DNA of 64,000 nucleotides, taken from Paraspadella gotoi. Taxonomy: Eukaryota; Chaetognatha. The DNA lies in the NCBI GenBank assembly GCA_051294375.1, contig CM119265.1, forward strand, positions 6,147,489-6,211,488, given 5' to 3'. The position numbers and the translations under genes were made by a program. Shown piece by piece: positions 32,116 through 43,600 of the stretch. The notes under the pieces were generated by a model, which was not told where the DNA came from, did no database searches, and saw only the letters and a list, made by a program, of their open reading frames with translations. How positions within the stretch are numbered: position 1 is the stretch's first letter; each line of letters opens with the position of its first letter.

Positions 32116-33423
32116 GCACATCATTTACTCTCGCGCTCCCTCTTCCCTCGCTCCTGCATCGGTTTCTCTGTCTTCACGGCTCGCCCCTGTTCGACATCGT
32201 CAGCGATGAAGGCAATGAAGTTACTCCCGAAAACGTCATTGGCCATTGGTTGGGTTGGGCGTTGATGGATTGGGCGTTGCTGGTTGGCCATTGGTGGTTG
32301 GCGTTGTAATGATTGACGTTGATGATGGCGATGGTGGTTGCCTTAGGTGAGTTAGGAAAATAGTCTGGAATGATATACCAAAGCAATGGGCGGTATTTAA
32401 ACTCAAGACGTATTGTCAGGGATGAGATAGAATGTATGCATGGAAATTGGCTACACACCAATATAAAAGTTATGCATGTCATTAAGTAAAATATGTAGTA
32501 CAGATAGCAACTAAACTAAGTTTTGCAATCGCTTGCGCTTTAATACTGTTTTTATTTTAACGAAGGCTGACTTATTCGTGATAATGAAACTAATGCCACA
32601 TGGCCAAAATGTCAACGACCTATTGGATGTTTTTTATTTGAAATTTTCTCTCGACATTAAATGTCATGTGGCAACGAAGACGTTTTCATGTCGGAAATCG
32701 AGTCAAGTTAGGTTCAATATTTTTTTCTGTCTCGCAATTTTCATTTCCTTCTTTTTTTTTCTTGTCGCTTTTCCTGTCCGTTCCATAAATAACCTCTAAA
32801 TGGGTTTCATCTTCGTCGCTATTTCATTTTTCCCTTTTTGTTTTCGCATTCTGCCTCTTGTTTTTCCTTCCGAAGTGTCGCGAGGCGTATTGTTCCTTCT
32901 GGGCTGCTGACGGTGCGACTGGTCGCGAAGTCCGTCCTGTCGTCTGAATCCGCTATCCGATCGCCGGCACAGAAAATGTGCACACAAAATTGCATTCATC
33001 GACCGTTTTCTCCGCACGATTGCCTTCGCTCGGACTAATGCTATGTAATTAGTATTGAGAAAGTATTTCTCTTCCATTTCCATCTTAAGTTTATCAAAGA
33101 ATAAATTTGTTGTTCCCTCGGAACCCTATTGGCCTCAAGTATTCTGACTATTTATCCCAATTTGCAATCCTTTCCTCTCGCTAAATTCCTCATGGCGATG
33201 GCATGGCATCTTAAGTTCAAGTCATTGAGCTCTGCCAAAAACATGAAAGCTTCCATTTTTAATGTCCAGCCCCTAATTCAGCCTCATCTTCTTTCTCAGG
33301 TCCCCACGCTCGGCACTATTCGGCATCCCAGACTGTCGTCTTAAACGCCTTCAAACGCCCAAGCTCGCCAGGCAGCCCAGCAGCCAGCAGGTCGCATCTT
33401 CATTCGCCCGCCCTCTCTCGATC
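32116..33423 (+). repeat. Direct duplication, copy 2 (noisy)
   Basis: Matches 27,917-29,092 but carries many one-base insertions, often an extra G before C, so no frame is shared between the copies. About 130 bp longer than copy 1 for that reason. Confidence 0.85.
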
Positions 33424-33499
33424 TCGCGACCGCATATCGCATCCTGGCGTCTCGTATCTCCATGCGCTCTCATTTAGTCGCTTTCTCCTTCGTTCTCAT

Positions 33500-33780
33500 T
33501 CTTCTCTCTCTCTCTCTCTCTCATCTCTGCTCTTCTCTCATCACTCTCAGTCTTTAGATCTATTTCTTTCTCTCTCTCTCTCTCTCTCTCTCTGTTCTCT
33601 CTCTCTCTCTCTCTCTCGCCTTAAAGATTATTTTTCTTTCTACTCTCTCTCCCACCACCCCTCTCTCTCTCCCTCTATTTTTCTCCCGAAGTCTTTTTTT
33701 CTCTCTCTTCTTTCTCTCCTCTCGGCTTTAAAAGATTATTTCTTGTTCTCTCTCCTCTCTCTACTCTTCTCCTCGCGGTC
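33500..33780. repeat. Interrupted (CT)n cluster
   Basis: Several CT tracts separated by AAAGATTATTT-like words (near 33,555, 33,625 and 33,735), which hints at a longer period of about 80-110 bp. A 25-N gap follows at 33,868-33,892. Confidence 0.8.
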
Positions 33781-33994
33781 GGGCATTAAGAGAGATTTAT
33801 TTCTTGCTGTCCGTCTTCTCCGCCCCCGCCCTCTCGCCTCTCTCTTCCCCTATGTTCTCGCCAAGTCNNNNNNNNNNNNNNNNNNNNNNNNNTTTCTTCT
33901 TTTCCTTCATCATTCATTCCTTTCTTTTGTTTACTCTCTCTTCCGCCATCTCAGCCGATGACCGGAAGTCACGTGATCGGTGTCAGCCTCCGCC

Positions 33995-34075
33995 AGTCGG
34001 GTTCGAGGTCGATGGGTCGGTCATCGGTCGGTAGTCGGTCGGTCGTTGGTCAGTCGTTACTCGGTCGTTTGTCGG
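33995..34075. repeat. (GGTC)n-like imperfect repeat
   Basis: GGTCGGTCGG words with TCGTTGGTCAGTCG variants. A shorter exact version is at 5,772-5,792. Confidence 0.8.
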
Positions 34076-34079
34076 CCGA

Positions 34080-35125
34080 AAATTCGACGATGAAAAAATC
34101 TTTTCTCGACAAAAGTTAATCGCGAAAATACATGTAACTTTAAATTATTTAATATTAAAACAAACTTTTAACTTAAAATAATATTTCCTTGATTAAAGCC
34201 AGAAATATATTACAGTATTGTCAAATTATTTTTTAGGTTTACAGGAAAAGTCGCATCCACTGAATTATTAGGGAGGGTGAATTTTGTTCTTTTACTATTT
34301 GTAAGAAATTATCTTTTTACCTCTCACAACAACATGATACATTCGGTTCATAACTTCATTTCCGGAGATTTTTTATTACAAAAATCTTAGGCATCGTGAA
34401 TTTCCTTTCGTTTCGTTGTGTTTGAATTAGTAGAAGAAGTTTGAATTTGTTTACAACAACGATTTTATTGGTACATAGGGACGTACATGTTTCGGCTTTA
34501 AATTACAAAAATCTGTAAAAAATTTTCTTCCCGTATTCAAAAAAAATTATTTTGTAAAAGTTTAACACTTTTTCCCACTTTTTTACAAAAATTGAATTCG
34601 CCAAAAAAAAAAAAGAAGAAAAAAGAAAACCTTTTTCTCTTTTACTTCGTTCGTGCGTCTCAATTCTCCGTCGCTGATTTCTTAGGTAAAAAATCCTTCC
34701 GAGGCCTAAAGAAAATTTTACGGCAAATTTCTCAAATAATTTTTTTTTTCTTAGGAAATTTTTTTTCTCGGAAAATAAAAAAAAAATGGAAAAAGAAGAA
34801 AATTGAAAAAGTTATTTCGTTGGAGAAGGAAATGGATTCTGCAATTTTCCGTCTTGGATAAAATAACCGTGAGAATTATTCGTTAAATTGCGCCATTTTT
34901 TATAATGGCGATTCGCGATGGAACATGTTTGAGCGAACAATGTCGGATCTGCTCACGATCGTTAGCGGTAAGCAGCTGATCAGATAATGAATTAATTAAT
35001 TAAGACTACAAAATAATAATAAATTTTCCACTTTGTCTCACCTCTCAATCACAAAACAACAATATCGATCATAACATTATTTGATAAATTAATTACAAAA
35101 TAAATAATAATTAATTGATTATTAT
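34080..35125. other. AT-rich spacer
   Basis: Homopolymer-rich A/T sequence without a supported gene. A reversed fragment of the SSR-tailed transposon end lies at about 34,925-34,955 (ACAATGTCGGATCTG). Confidence 0.6.
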
Positions 35126-35129
35126 TTTT

Positions 35130-35440
35130 TCATTATTATTTCCATTTCAACCACACACTTTCCTATCCATATAGAAAATTTCAAGTCAATCGCCCCATCT
35201 ATTCATGAGTAATTGGTGTTCAAAGCTAACCGGGGAGGGACAAACAGACAGACAGACAGACAGAGAGAGAGAGAGATAAACGGATGGACGGACGGACGGA
35301 CGGACGGACGGACGGACATCAATTTTTTTGAATTTTAAGTGACTTACCGACAAAATTGGGGGAGCGGACCGACGAATAGATACGGCTAAAAAACCAAATA
35401 AGAATTCTCTGACCGCCCTAAGCAGACGAAAAAGTTCGTC
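35130..35440 (+). mobile_element. SSR-tailed transposon fragment, second copy
   Basis: ACACACTTTCCTATCC, GAGTAATTGGTGTTC and GCTAA, then (CAGA)n at 35,245-35,264, (GA)n, (GGAC)n at 35,285-35,318, and GGGGGAGCGGACCGACG. The order matches 780-1,100, with the SSR composition changed. Confidence 0.65.
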
Positions 35441-35860
35441 TGTTAAAGTGATATTAATTTTGTGGTACTATTTTTTTTTGGTTTTTTTTTTTTGCTTTTT
35501 ACTCGCCACAAAATCAAACACTCTATTACTAATACTTACAAAATAAATACTATGTAAATAAATTGTCTGAATTTCAACGCTATTTTCTTCTCTTGGCCAT
35601 TGTAACTATTTTAAATTATATTGATAGATCGATGAACCCAATAAGAATGAAAAAGATGCGTACGACAGCTTCGAACTTGCAACCTCGGCAGCCTCGTAGT
35701 CCTCCCCCACCGCCCCCCACAAAAAACAACAAAAAAAACAACTAAGCTTTAAAAAGATTTAAATAAAAAGATAAAAAAAAACACGGCGTGGCGACCAAAA
35801 CGGATTTCTATTTTTCTCTCTCTCATCCTCTCTCTCCTCTCTCTCTCTCTCTCTCTCCTC

Positions 35861-35894
<34 letters not shown>

Positions 35895-36420
35895 CTTCTC
35901 CCCCTCTCTTGATTTCTGAGAATCCCAGTTTTATCTCTCTCGGCGCGACAAAAGCGAATGTCGCGGAATTCTAATCTTGGGGAGTTTGTTTCCAGGGACT
36001 TTTTTTAAACAAAGAGAGAGAGAGAGAGAGAGAGGAGTAGAGAGAGATGAGAGAGAGGGAGAGAAGGAGAGAGAGAGAGAGAAGAGAGAAGAGAAAGAAA
36101 TAGATAAAATAACAAAAAAATTAAAGAAAAAGCGTAAAAAAAATAGGAAGAAATGGAAAAAAAAAAAACCGAACAAATTAACAAACAAACAGAAAATATT
36201 TCCTCTAATATTTTTTTAAATTTTTTTCCCGTTGTTCATATTTTAATTCTCGAACGGAAGGAAAAGAGCTAACGCTTTCATCTCGCGAGTAAAAAAAAAA
36301 CCTGAGCGCCACCCAACTTCCTGCGCCGAAGGAGAACCGCGCAGATGGCGGGCGAATGTTAAACAGAGAGCGAGAGAGCGAGCGAGAGCGAGAGAGAGAT
36401 ATTCCGTTGAGGTCGACTTT
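35441..36420. other. Spacer with (CT)n and (GA)n tracts
   Basis: Interrupted (CT)n at 35,815-35,905 and (GA)n at 36,014-36,095 face each other about 110 bp apart and could pair. GA at 36,366-36,402. Short frames either side follow from these repeats. Confidence 0.7.
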
Positions 36421-37385
36421 ATGAAGATTCACGTCTTTGGCGTCGCCGCCGATGTTAACACCGGAAACAACTTCGCCATCTGCCCTCGTTTTTTTTTTCT
36501 CGAATCGATTTCGCGTCTGTAAAAAGAAAAAAAAACAACTTTTGTTTTCGACGGATTAATTATTAAAATTATGAAAATTAGAAAATCTTTTCTAAATCTC
36601 GACGGAGGAATGTCGACTGTATTTACCCGTAGCACCTGGCTGTACATTTGGCTTCTCTTCTTTTGTTTTATGCTATCTTTTGTAAATTTTTTTTTCTAGA
36701 TTTCTTGTTGTTTATTTTTACATCAAGTTGGTGGAAGAATTGTAAGATTCCAGATCTTTGCGTAAATTTTCAAAAAAAAATCGATTTTTTTCTGCTCGAA
36801 TCGACCTTTTGTGAAGAGACATTATTAGTTAGGAAAAGAAACATATAAGACATGAGTCGAGGCCGAGAAAAATATTTTATTCTGATAAATATCACGAACC
36901 CACGCGTGACTTTTATAGAATTGAGACGCTGTGTGAACATAATGCGACGCTGTTTGGTATTCATTTTCATCTCATCGGGTACATGAGATTCTCCTAATAC
37001 TTTCTGTCATGTAATGTAATCAGATGCTAATAAACATTTCACGCCTCGCTTCTTTCTTTTAAGGTCGTTTTTGTCCAATTCTAAGGTCTGTTTTTCGATC
37101 CCTCATATTATTCACTGGCCACTCGTATTCTTATTAAGACTCATTGTTTCGCCCTCGGTCTTTATGAGTTTTGGGGGGATTTTCCTTTAATAAATTTTTA
37201 AATTTACAAAATGACTTTTCCCTCATGAACCCATGTTAAACAATTTATTTCCTAACTTAAAACGTTCCATTTCGCGCTGGGATAAAAAATATTAAAACAT
37301 TTTCTACAGATGTAGTAGATGTAGTAGTTTTCGTTACGTCATCAGACTCACGACTCAATTTACCCATCGATGAATCCATCACCTT
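36421..37385. other. Unique AT-rich sequence, no supported gene
   Basis: No repeat partner in the window and no splice-bounded frame. An AATAAAC polyadenylation-like word lies near 37,030 but cannot be tied to a gene. Confidence 0.5.
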
Positions 37386-37568
37386 TCAACGGATTTGATC
37401 TTCGGCGTCGAATCCGCCGATCCTTACCAGCCGCCGCCGCCGCCGTCGCCGTCGTCGAAGAAAAATGAGGCGTGGCCTGAACGGAGTCCATCTAAATTCA
37501 TGTGGGGCCGTTATTTCCGCCGCCGCCGCCGCAACTGCCGCCTCTGCCGCCCCTTCTTCATCACTCAC

Positions 37569-37637
37569 CTGTCTCTGTAAATGTTGCCCTATTTGGTCCA
37601 ACAATGAGATATTCCTTCTGCGTCGCGAACCGCTTTT
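37569..37637 (-). CDS. Candidate 69-bp internal exon, unknown
   Basis: On the minus strand a T-rich tract ending TTTAAAG is followed by 69 bp ending ACAG, then the textbook donor GTGAGT (complement of 37,563-37,568). Two frames are open: one gives KRFATQKEYLIVGPNR, the other RNISLLDQIGQHLQRQ. The donor is among the best in the window, but so small an exon cannot be assigned a function. Asp-rich minus-strand frames upstream (37.7-38.2 kb) could belong to the same transcript. Confidence 0.22.
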
Positions 37638-38047
37638 CTTTAAAAAAAAAAAAACCGCTTCCCGACAAAAAACCGCCTTCCGGGGAAAAACGCTTCCCGG
37701 CGCCACGCGTGACGAGTGAGCGAATCCCGAAAACGAGCGCCGCTTCTCAGAAGACGAATCACGAAATATCGTCGTCTTTGTCGTCGTCTTTGTCATCGTG
37801 ATTGACGTCATCGTCCTTATTGTCATCGCGATTGGTTTCCTCCTCTTCGTTGTCACCGTGAGTGGCGTCGTCATTGTAATAAATATTTTGGTTTTACTTC
37901 GTCTTCTTCATTGTCGTGATTATTAACGTCATTGTTGTGATTTTTATTGTTACGTGATTGCATCTTCGGCGACATCGTCTGGAAAACATGAACATTATGA
38001 ATATTATGTGAGGTTATTTATATTTTTGTCATTTATTCATCAACATT

Positions 38048-38250
38048 TTACTTGCCAAAACTATGGCCTTTGTCATTGTCATCTTCGTCGTCGTCGTCGT
38101 CATCGCATATCTCTCCTTCGCCTTGGTCGCCGTCGTCGTCGTCGTCGTCTTCATCGTCGTCTTCATCGTCGTCTACCAATCCCCGTCCTTCAGCCCCATA
38201 GAACATGATGTTGTAAGCAAATTTTTTTTCTCTCGCCTCCGAAGCAGAAT
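38048..38250 (-). CDS. Candidate exon encoding an Asp/Glu-rich tract
   Basis: The minus strand reads NIMFYGAEGRGLVDDD, a long Asp/Glu run and CDDDDDDEDDNDKGHSFGK, ending at TAA (or at a GTAAAA donor overlapping it). The opposite frame is a hydrophobic Val run, as expected from GTC/ATC triplets. The flanking non-repeat residues make the acidic strand the more plausible coding one. Further acidic minus-strand words (37,755-37,870) read DDATHGDNEEEETNRDDNK. Acidic proteins of this type include nuclear chaperones and biomineral proteins; neither is claimed. Confidence 0.25.
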
Positions 38251-38269
38251 TAAAATTATTTTTTCGGGA

Positions 38270-38365
38270 AGGAGTGGTTGGGTTAGGAGGATAGGAGGAT
38301 AGAAGGATGGGAGGATAGGAGGATAGAAGGATGGGAGGATATAAGGATAGGAGGAGGAGAGGAGA
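38270..38365. repeat. GGAGGATA-type short tandem repeat
   Basis: Octamer-based array (GGAGGATA, GAAGGATG variants) with a secondary period near 30 bp. Confidence 0.85.
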
Positions 38366-39267
38366 GACGGATAGGGGAGGAGAAGGTTGAGAGGAAAACG
38401 GAAAAAGTAGGAGGTCGACTGGATCGGCGGCGAAGCGAATCATTTTTTTTTTGAGGGAGAAGAAAAGCTAATTTTGGGGTGAGGTTGGGTGAGTAAAAAG
38501 TGGAGAATGGAGAGTCTGGTGTCTTAGACGGGGCTGATGGAACCGTTTCCGTCTACCTTCCTCGGAGGTCGTTCGACGGCGTGCGAAGAATTTCTGGTCC
38601 TAAGATTAAAAACTGCTTTACAGTTTTTTTTGAGTTAATCTCATCGACGCACGAAATCCCAAACTCCCTTTACATCCAATCCCAATTCATCTGTTTCATC
38701 CAGACTTCATTCTCATTCGTTCATCCACAGACCCTTTTAAATTCTCCCAATTTTACTCTCCATCTCCTTTTTTTGAATTCATCCACCCGGGGTCCCTTCT
38801 CATCCGCCCATACATCCCCGCATATCCATATCCATGCTCTATTTTATTCTTACAGCCGAAAAGCCAAATCCTCTCCATCAAAAAAAAAACACACAACAAA
38901 AAAACCACAACTATAACAAAATTAAAAATTAAAATAAAATTCGATCAAGCATAAATCCAACAAAACAATTCACTCACCCATTTTTCACCCTCTACTCACC
39001 CTTTCCCCCCTTTCCCCTCATTCTACCTTCGCCGCCTTCCAACTCGAATCTCGTCTTTATGGGCGGANNNNNNNNNNAAAATCACTGAAATAATTTGTCA
39101 CATCACAACCAATCTTTATCGACTTCGAAAGAGAAACCGTTTTATGGAGAGGGATAAAAAAAAAAAATCTTCTCTTAAAAGTCAGTTTGCCACAATTGCA
39201 CTATATGAACTTTAAAGTCCTCCCTTTTAGTTTAAAACTCTTATTCCACATCGTCATCCCCGGAATT
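38366..39267. other. Spacer, CATCC-rich
   Basis: CATCC/TTCATCC-rich DNA at 38,640-38,840, A-rich at 38,880-38,960, and a 10-N gap at 39,068-39,077. The 138-codon frame at 38,500 needs a GTG start and lacks an acceptor. Confidence 0.5.
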
Positions 39268-39545
39268 CCTCTAAATCTTAACCTATAAATCTTGTCCTTT
39301 AAATCTAGTCACCTATATCCTGTCCTCTAAACCTTTTCCGCTAAATCTTAACCTATAAATCTTGTCCTTTAAATCTAGTCACCTATATCCTGTCCTCTAA
39401 ACCTTTTCCGCTAAATCTTAACCTATAAATCTTGTCTTTTAAATCTAGTCACCTATATCCTGTCCTCTAAACCTTTTCCGCTAAATCTTAACCTATAAAT
39501 CTTGTCTTTTAAATCTAGTCCCCTAAATCCTGTTCTCCGCTAAAT
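39268..39545. repeat. 70-bp higher-order minisatellite
   Basis: About four units with an exact 70-bp period (AATCTAGTCA at 39,301 and 39,371). Each unit is itself five related blocks of 12-16 bp, such as CTATAAATCTTGTC. Units differ by single substitutions (CC/CT). Confidence 0.93.
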
Positions 39546-39661
39546 CTTCTCTCCGACTGTCGTGCCGATCACAGACTGCGATCCCCCAACACCCGGCTCG
39601 GCCCCAACCCCCGTCTCTCTTTCACCTCCGCCTCGCGTCTCCGTCGTCTCCCCGATCTTAA

Positions 39662-39785
39662 TGACGTCATCGGTCGCCCCTGGCAACCGTCGTTGTTTAA
39701 GGTTGCGGCCAATAAGATTAGTTTTAGGGCAGAACGAACGACATCTCGAGGAAAAGCGGAGAAGATGTCGAACAAGATGGCGCCC
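39662..39785 (+). promoter_or_regulatory. CpG-rich promoter-like cluster (CRE, X-box half, CCAAT, YY1-like)
   Basis: Within 125 bp: a perfect CRE TGACGTCA (39,662-39,669), CCTGGCAACC resembling half of an RFX X-box (39,679-39,688), CCAAT (39,709-39,713) and CAAGATGGCGCCC, a YY1-like site (39,773-39,785). Two in-frame ATGs follow closely. The order and spacing suit a TATA-less animal promoter firing rightward. Factor binding is inference. Confidence 0.45.
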
Positions 39786-39837
39786 GTAACGGGATTTCGT
39801 TTAATGGCGAAAGAGGGAGATGGAGATGTGGGGAGAG

Positions 39838-39889
<52 letters not shown>

Positions 39890-39938
39890 TCTTGGTTCCA
39901 GAGCCTATAGCGCACGCGACAAGTCGCGACATTCTTAA
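39765..39938 (+). CDS. Candidate first coding exon after promoter cluster
   Basis: ATG at 39,765 opens MSNKMAPVTGFRLMAKEGDG, with a second in-frame ATG at 39,777 inside the YY1-like site. The frame stays open through the (GA)n tract (39,846-39,882) as Arg-Glu repeats and stops at 39,938. Only the first 25 or so codons are likely real; a donor may lie before the GA tract (GTGTGTGAG near 39,839). No family is recognised. Confidence 0.25.
39846..39882. repeat. (GA)n microsatellite
   Basis: Short GA tract inside the candidate first exon or intron. Confidence 0.95.
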
Positions 39939-40064
39939 CTGCAAAGCGTACGTTTTTTCCTTCAATTAACAATTCCAGCGAAAAAAAAAATTATAAAATT
40001 TAAATTCCTGACATAATTACTTTCTCCCAATAACCAATCTTTCGTCGTCTTCGTCGTCCTCGTC

Positions 40065-40448
40065 ATGGCGACCGTCATCGACACAAACGGCTCTCATACC
40101 GTCCAATTACGGGTCTTAAGGGGACGCCTTTATTGCGCAACTTGACGAGACCGAATATGGCTGAAGAGGGAGAGGGGTAAGGTTGGACAAGTGGGCGTGG
40201 AGTGGCGGGAGACGGCGACGTTAGCGAGAAGAGGCAAGACGGGTGATGGGCGGAGAACAGGTGTCGAGGGGAGAAGAGACGCCGGCCGAAATCTCGGCCA
40301 AGACGACGCTGGAGATGCTGACGCGAGATGGCGACGGTCGAGGACGAAATAGTGACGATAGATGGCGACTCTGAAAGTTGAAGAAAATGGCGGAGGTTGG
40401 GTCGGAAATATTGGAACCGAAGTCGTTTTCGAAGAAGAAATGTGTTAC
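40065..40448 (+). other. GC-richer segment with three ATGGCGAC-initiated frames
   Basis: ATGGCGAC occurs three times, near 40,065, 40,328 and 40,361. The frames read MATVIDTNGSHTVQLRVLRG (stops near 40,145), MATVEDEIVTIDGDSES (stops) and MATLKVEENGGGWVGNIGTE, which is open into the 25-N gap at 40,449-40,473. An acidic frame beginning MGGEQVSRGEETPAEISAK lies between. Frames two and three start 33 bp apart in different phases, so a real exon would require an indel error here. ATGGC also resembles a YY1 core, so the cluster may be regulatory. Confidence 0.25.
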
Positions 40449-40674
40449 NNNNNNNNNNNNNNNNNNNNNNNNNTTTCTTTTTTCTTTCTCTTTTTTTTTT
40501 TCTTTTATTTTTTTTGTTTTCTGCGTATACGGATTGATGAGAAAAAATAAATAATGCCATGCGACAGGCTTATTCATTTGTAATACTGTAATCTCATTGA
40601 ACAGTCCCATCGAGTGTTTCACGCTCTGTACTACTGTGCGGGCGCTCGGAGTCGAGTATACGCCGAAGAAGTCA

Positions 40675-43600
40675 GAAACGATTTCCGACGAAAAAAAAAA
40701 AACTAAAGGAAACGAATAGGATTCATTTATTTTTTTCTCTTTAGAACGAAAAAATGGTCTCAGAACGCAGGCGTTGATCTTTCCTGCGTGTTGAACGTCA
40801 TATCTAATTTCGAGATTTTCTAAAGAAATAAAATTTTTCTTATATACAATCGCGCTCGACGGCATCACAGCGAAAAGTTCATGATCGCTTGCGTTTTTAT
40901 TGTTTGTTTTGTGTTTTGTTTTTTGCTTCGTTGTTGGCAGTGTTGGTTTTTGATATGCGTTTGTATTTTCTCGCGCCATTTGATAACTCATGTGAGAAAC
41001 ATAACGAGAAAGTGTGAAAACTTTAAAACAAACCATGTTTCCAAAGAGCATAAGGTTCTATGCTTATCCAAGTCCCGACCACTCGCAATCAGGTCTCATG
41101 GACGCACGCACTTGAAAATCATATACGACGCTCCGATCCCCCAACGTCGGCAACGCACTTCAGACCTCCGGCGAGCGCCGGACGCGACGCACGGCCGCCA
41201 CAGTGCGCTGTCGGTCGATGCTGTCCGACTTTTCCCAGAAGAATGACCGGAGGGCTCCCTCATGACGGAGGTTGCGGTTCAGAGATCTAGGTGGATGGTT
41301 TAGTGGGAGGAGAGGAAGAGAGAGAAAAGAGAGAGAGAGCGATGTGCAGAGAAGAGAGAAGAGAGAGAGAGAGAGAAGAGCGAGAGAAAGAGAGAGAGAG
41401 AGAGAGGATGAGAGAGAGAGAAAGAGACGTCCAGAGCGGTCCTACGTTAGACTTTTGTGGATTGAAGCCGCACGAGAAACGAAGGTAGTCCGAGAAACGC
41501 CGACGCGCGTCGATAAGGCGGCATAACTCGTCACGCGCTTGGAAGGCAGAGAAGGAAGAGAGAGAGGAAGTCACGCCACGTGAAGAATATGTGAGGGATG
41601 GGGCGTGCGCGAAGAAGATAATGTGAGACTAGGGCCTGTGCGCTTGAGCTTGGGTCGCGGGGAGGGTCGGGAGGAACCGCTGAAGTGCCAGTAAGCTAGG
41701 GTATATGGGCCAGTTACCCTCAACGGGATGAAACAAAAAAGACAAAACTTTACCAATACGAGTAAGAGAGAAAGAAAAGAGAAACAAAGATGTCCGTAGG
41801 ATCTTTTCACTTAACTGATCGCTTCTGCGATCGCTCCTGTAAAACAAAAAAAAATGATACACAGCATAAAGAATTAATGAGTCAACAAAAAAAGGAACTC
41901 AATTGAATTCTCTCGACGAAGTAACGACCTCGAGCCCTTTTTCTGCCTCTTCTTGGTCTCCCTCCGCCCCCACGCTCTCCGTCTGGGCGTGCATCCCACC
42001 GCGTCTTTTGAGGTGCGCTCGTTCCGTACACTTTTTGTTGCACACTCACTCCGATATAAAGCTCGAGGCGGCCGCGCCTTGCAGTCACCACGCCCGACAC
42101 CTATGCCCTACGACCCTTTTTTTGAAAACCCTTAATTGCCCAAGAGGGATGACAACAGGCCGCATTTGAAACAATTGATCGAAAAAACGCCATGTTGGTG
42201 ATTTATGGAAATTGGTACAACCAACTATAAAACTCAGTTCCATGATTAAGTAAAGCAGCGTGTTTGAACCTCACACTTGTACAAGATAAGACAAGTGCAT
42301 AGCAAGGCCATGAAGACTTTCTCAACTTCACGGACCTTTATAAGTTACTCGCGACCACCGCGCTTGCGCCTACGTCTGATAGACGCCTTGGTAATTCTGT
42401 TTGGCACGACTCCTTTAGTGCTGGTCGTGGTTTATACTTGATGAGGTAAGCCACCGACTATCGGGATAATAATAAACGAGCTATGTAGAAACACACAATA
42501 TAGCCGGTAGTCACGCGAATAATAATACAACTCATACAACGACACATCTATACTACGTATGCCCATAGACCTGATCAGATAGATAATCGATCAGAGATCG
42601 AGCGCATTCAAATCATGAGTGATTTTGTACTGTGATTGATCTCATTCTCGCAGCGTTGCCATCTATTATTTTTGACGAGAGTATCTCGGTGTTTAAGCCA
42701 TCAAAAGACAACGAGCTATTTATAGAAACCTGGTGTATTCTCTCTAGACCAGTACGACACCATTTATTCTGTGAGTGTGATCCGTAGCCGGTAACTGTTT
42801 AATCGAGTGCTGTCTGAAATATCCCCCCGTCACAGCGACATAAGGGCGCGGCGCCCATACGAATTGTGGCGTCCCTCCAGCTTTCATCGACTATAAACTT
42901 ACTCTCTGCGCCTAAAATGACTTATGTACCCGTCTAATTCCTTTCCTCGCTCCTCTGGTTAAGAGTGCCGCCGCCGCCTGCGATGTGGCCTCGTCGGTCA
43001 GCCTTCCATTCAATCCGTCTCTACGTTGGTTAATGACATGCTCTCCTCTCATCCCCCGCCGTTTCGAGTGTGTATTGAAAAGCCGTCCGTGAGGAGATCC
43101 ATATGAGTGCAGACACGAGAGAGAGAGAGAGAGTGAGAGAGAGAGAAGAGAGCAGAGGAGAGCATTAGAGAAACGAGAGAGATACGAGTGGGGCGAGCGT
43201 CGCGAAGAGATAACGCAGATGTTTAACGAAAACAATGGCTCATTTCTCTTTCTCCTTTCTCTTCTGAGAACATGCCACTTCTGGTTCAGTCCTCCTGCAT
43301 CTCTCTCTTCTCTCTCTCTTCCCTTTCTTCTCACTCTCTCTACTCTCTCTACTCTCTCTCTTCTCTGTCAATGAATCAGTGCACTCTATTCTATCAAACA
43401 AATTGACTCAATTTAATCAACGCACATCTGCATTTTTTCCTTTTTTCTCCCCGATTGTTCCTTTTAGGAAAAACCATCTAAATAGAAAGCAAGAGAAAGA
43501 GATTAGTAAGTAGTCCAAATAATACCTTCTTGTTGAGATCACTAAAATATTATACAATATCGTTGCGCTGCATAGATCGTTAATTACTTAGCCAGCTAGT

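Noticed and set aside
38500-38916. 138-codon plus-strand ORF
   Set aside because: Needs a GTG start, is preceded by an in-frame stop with no acceptor, and its second half is CATCC-rich low-complexity DNA.
40221-41051. 276-codon minus-strand ORF
   Set aside because: It spans a 25-N gap, and the mirrored right-arm sequence (48.2-48.5 kb) does not keep the frame. Composition is AT-rich and unremarkable.
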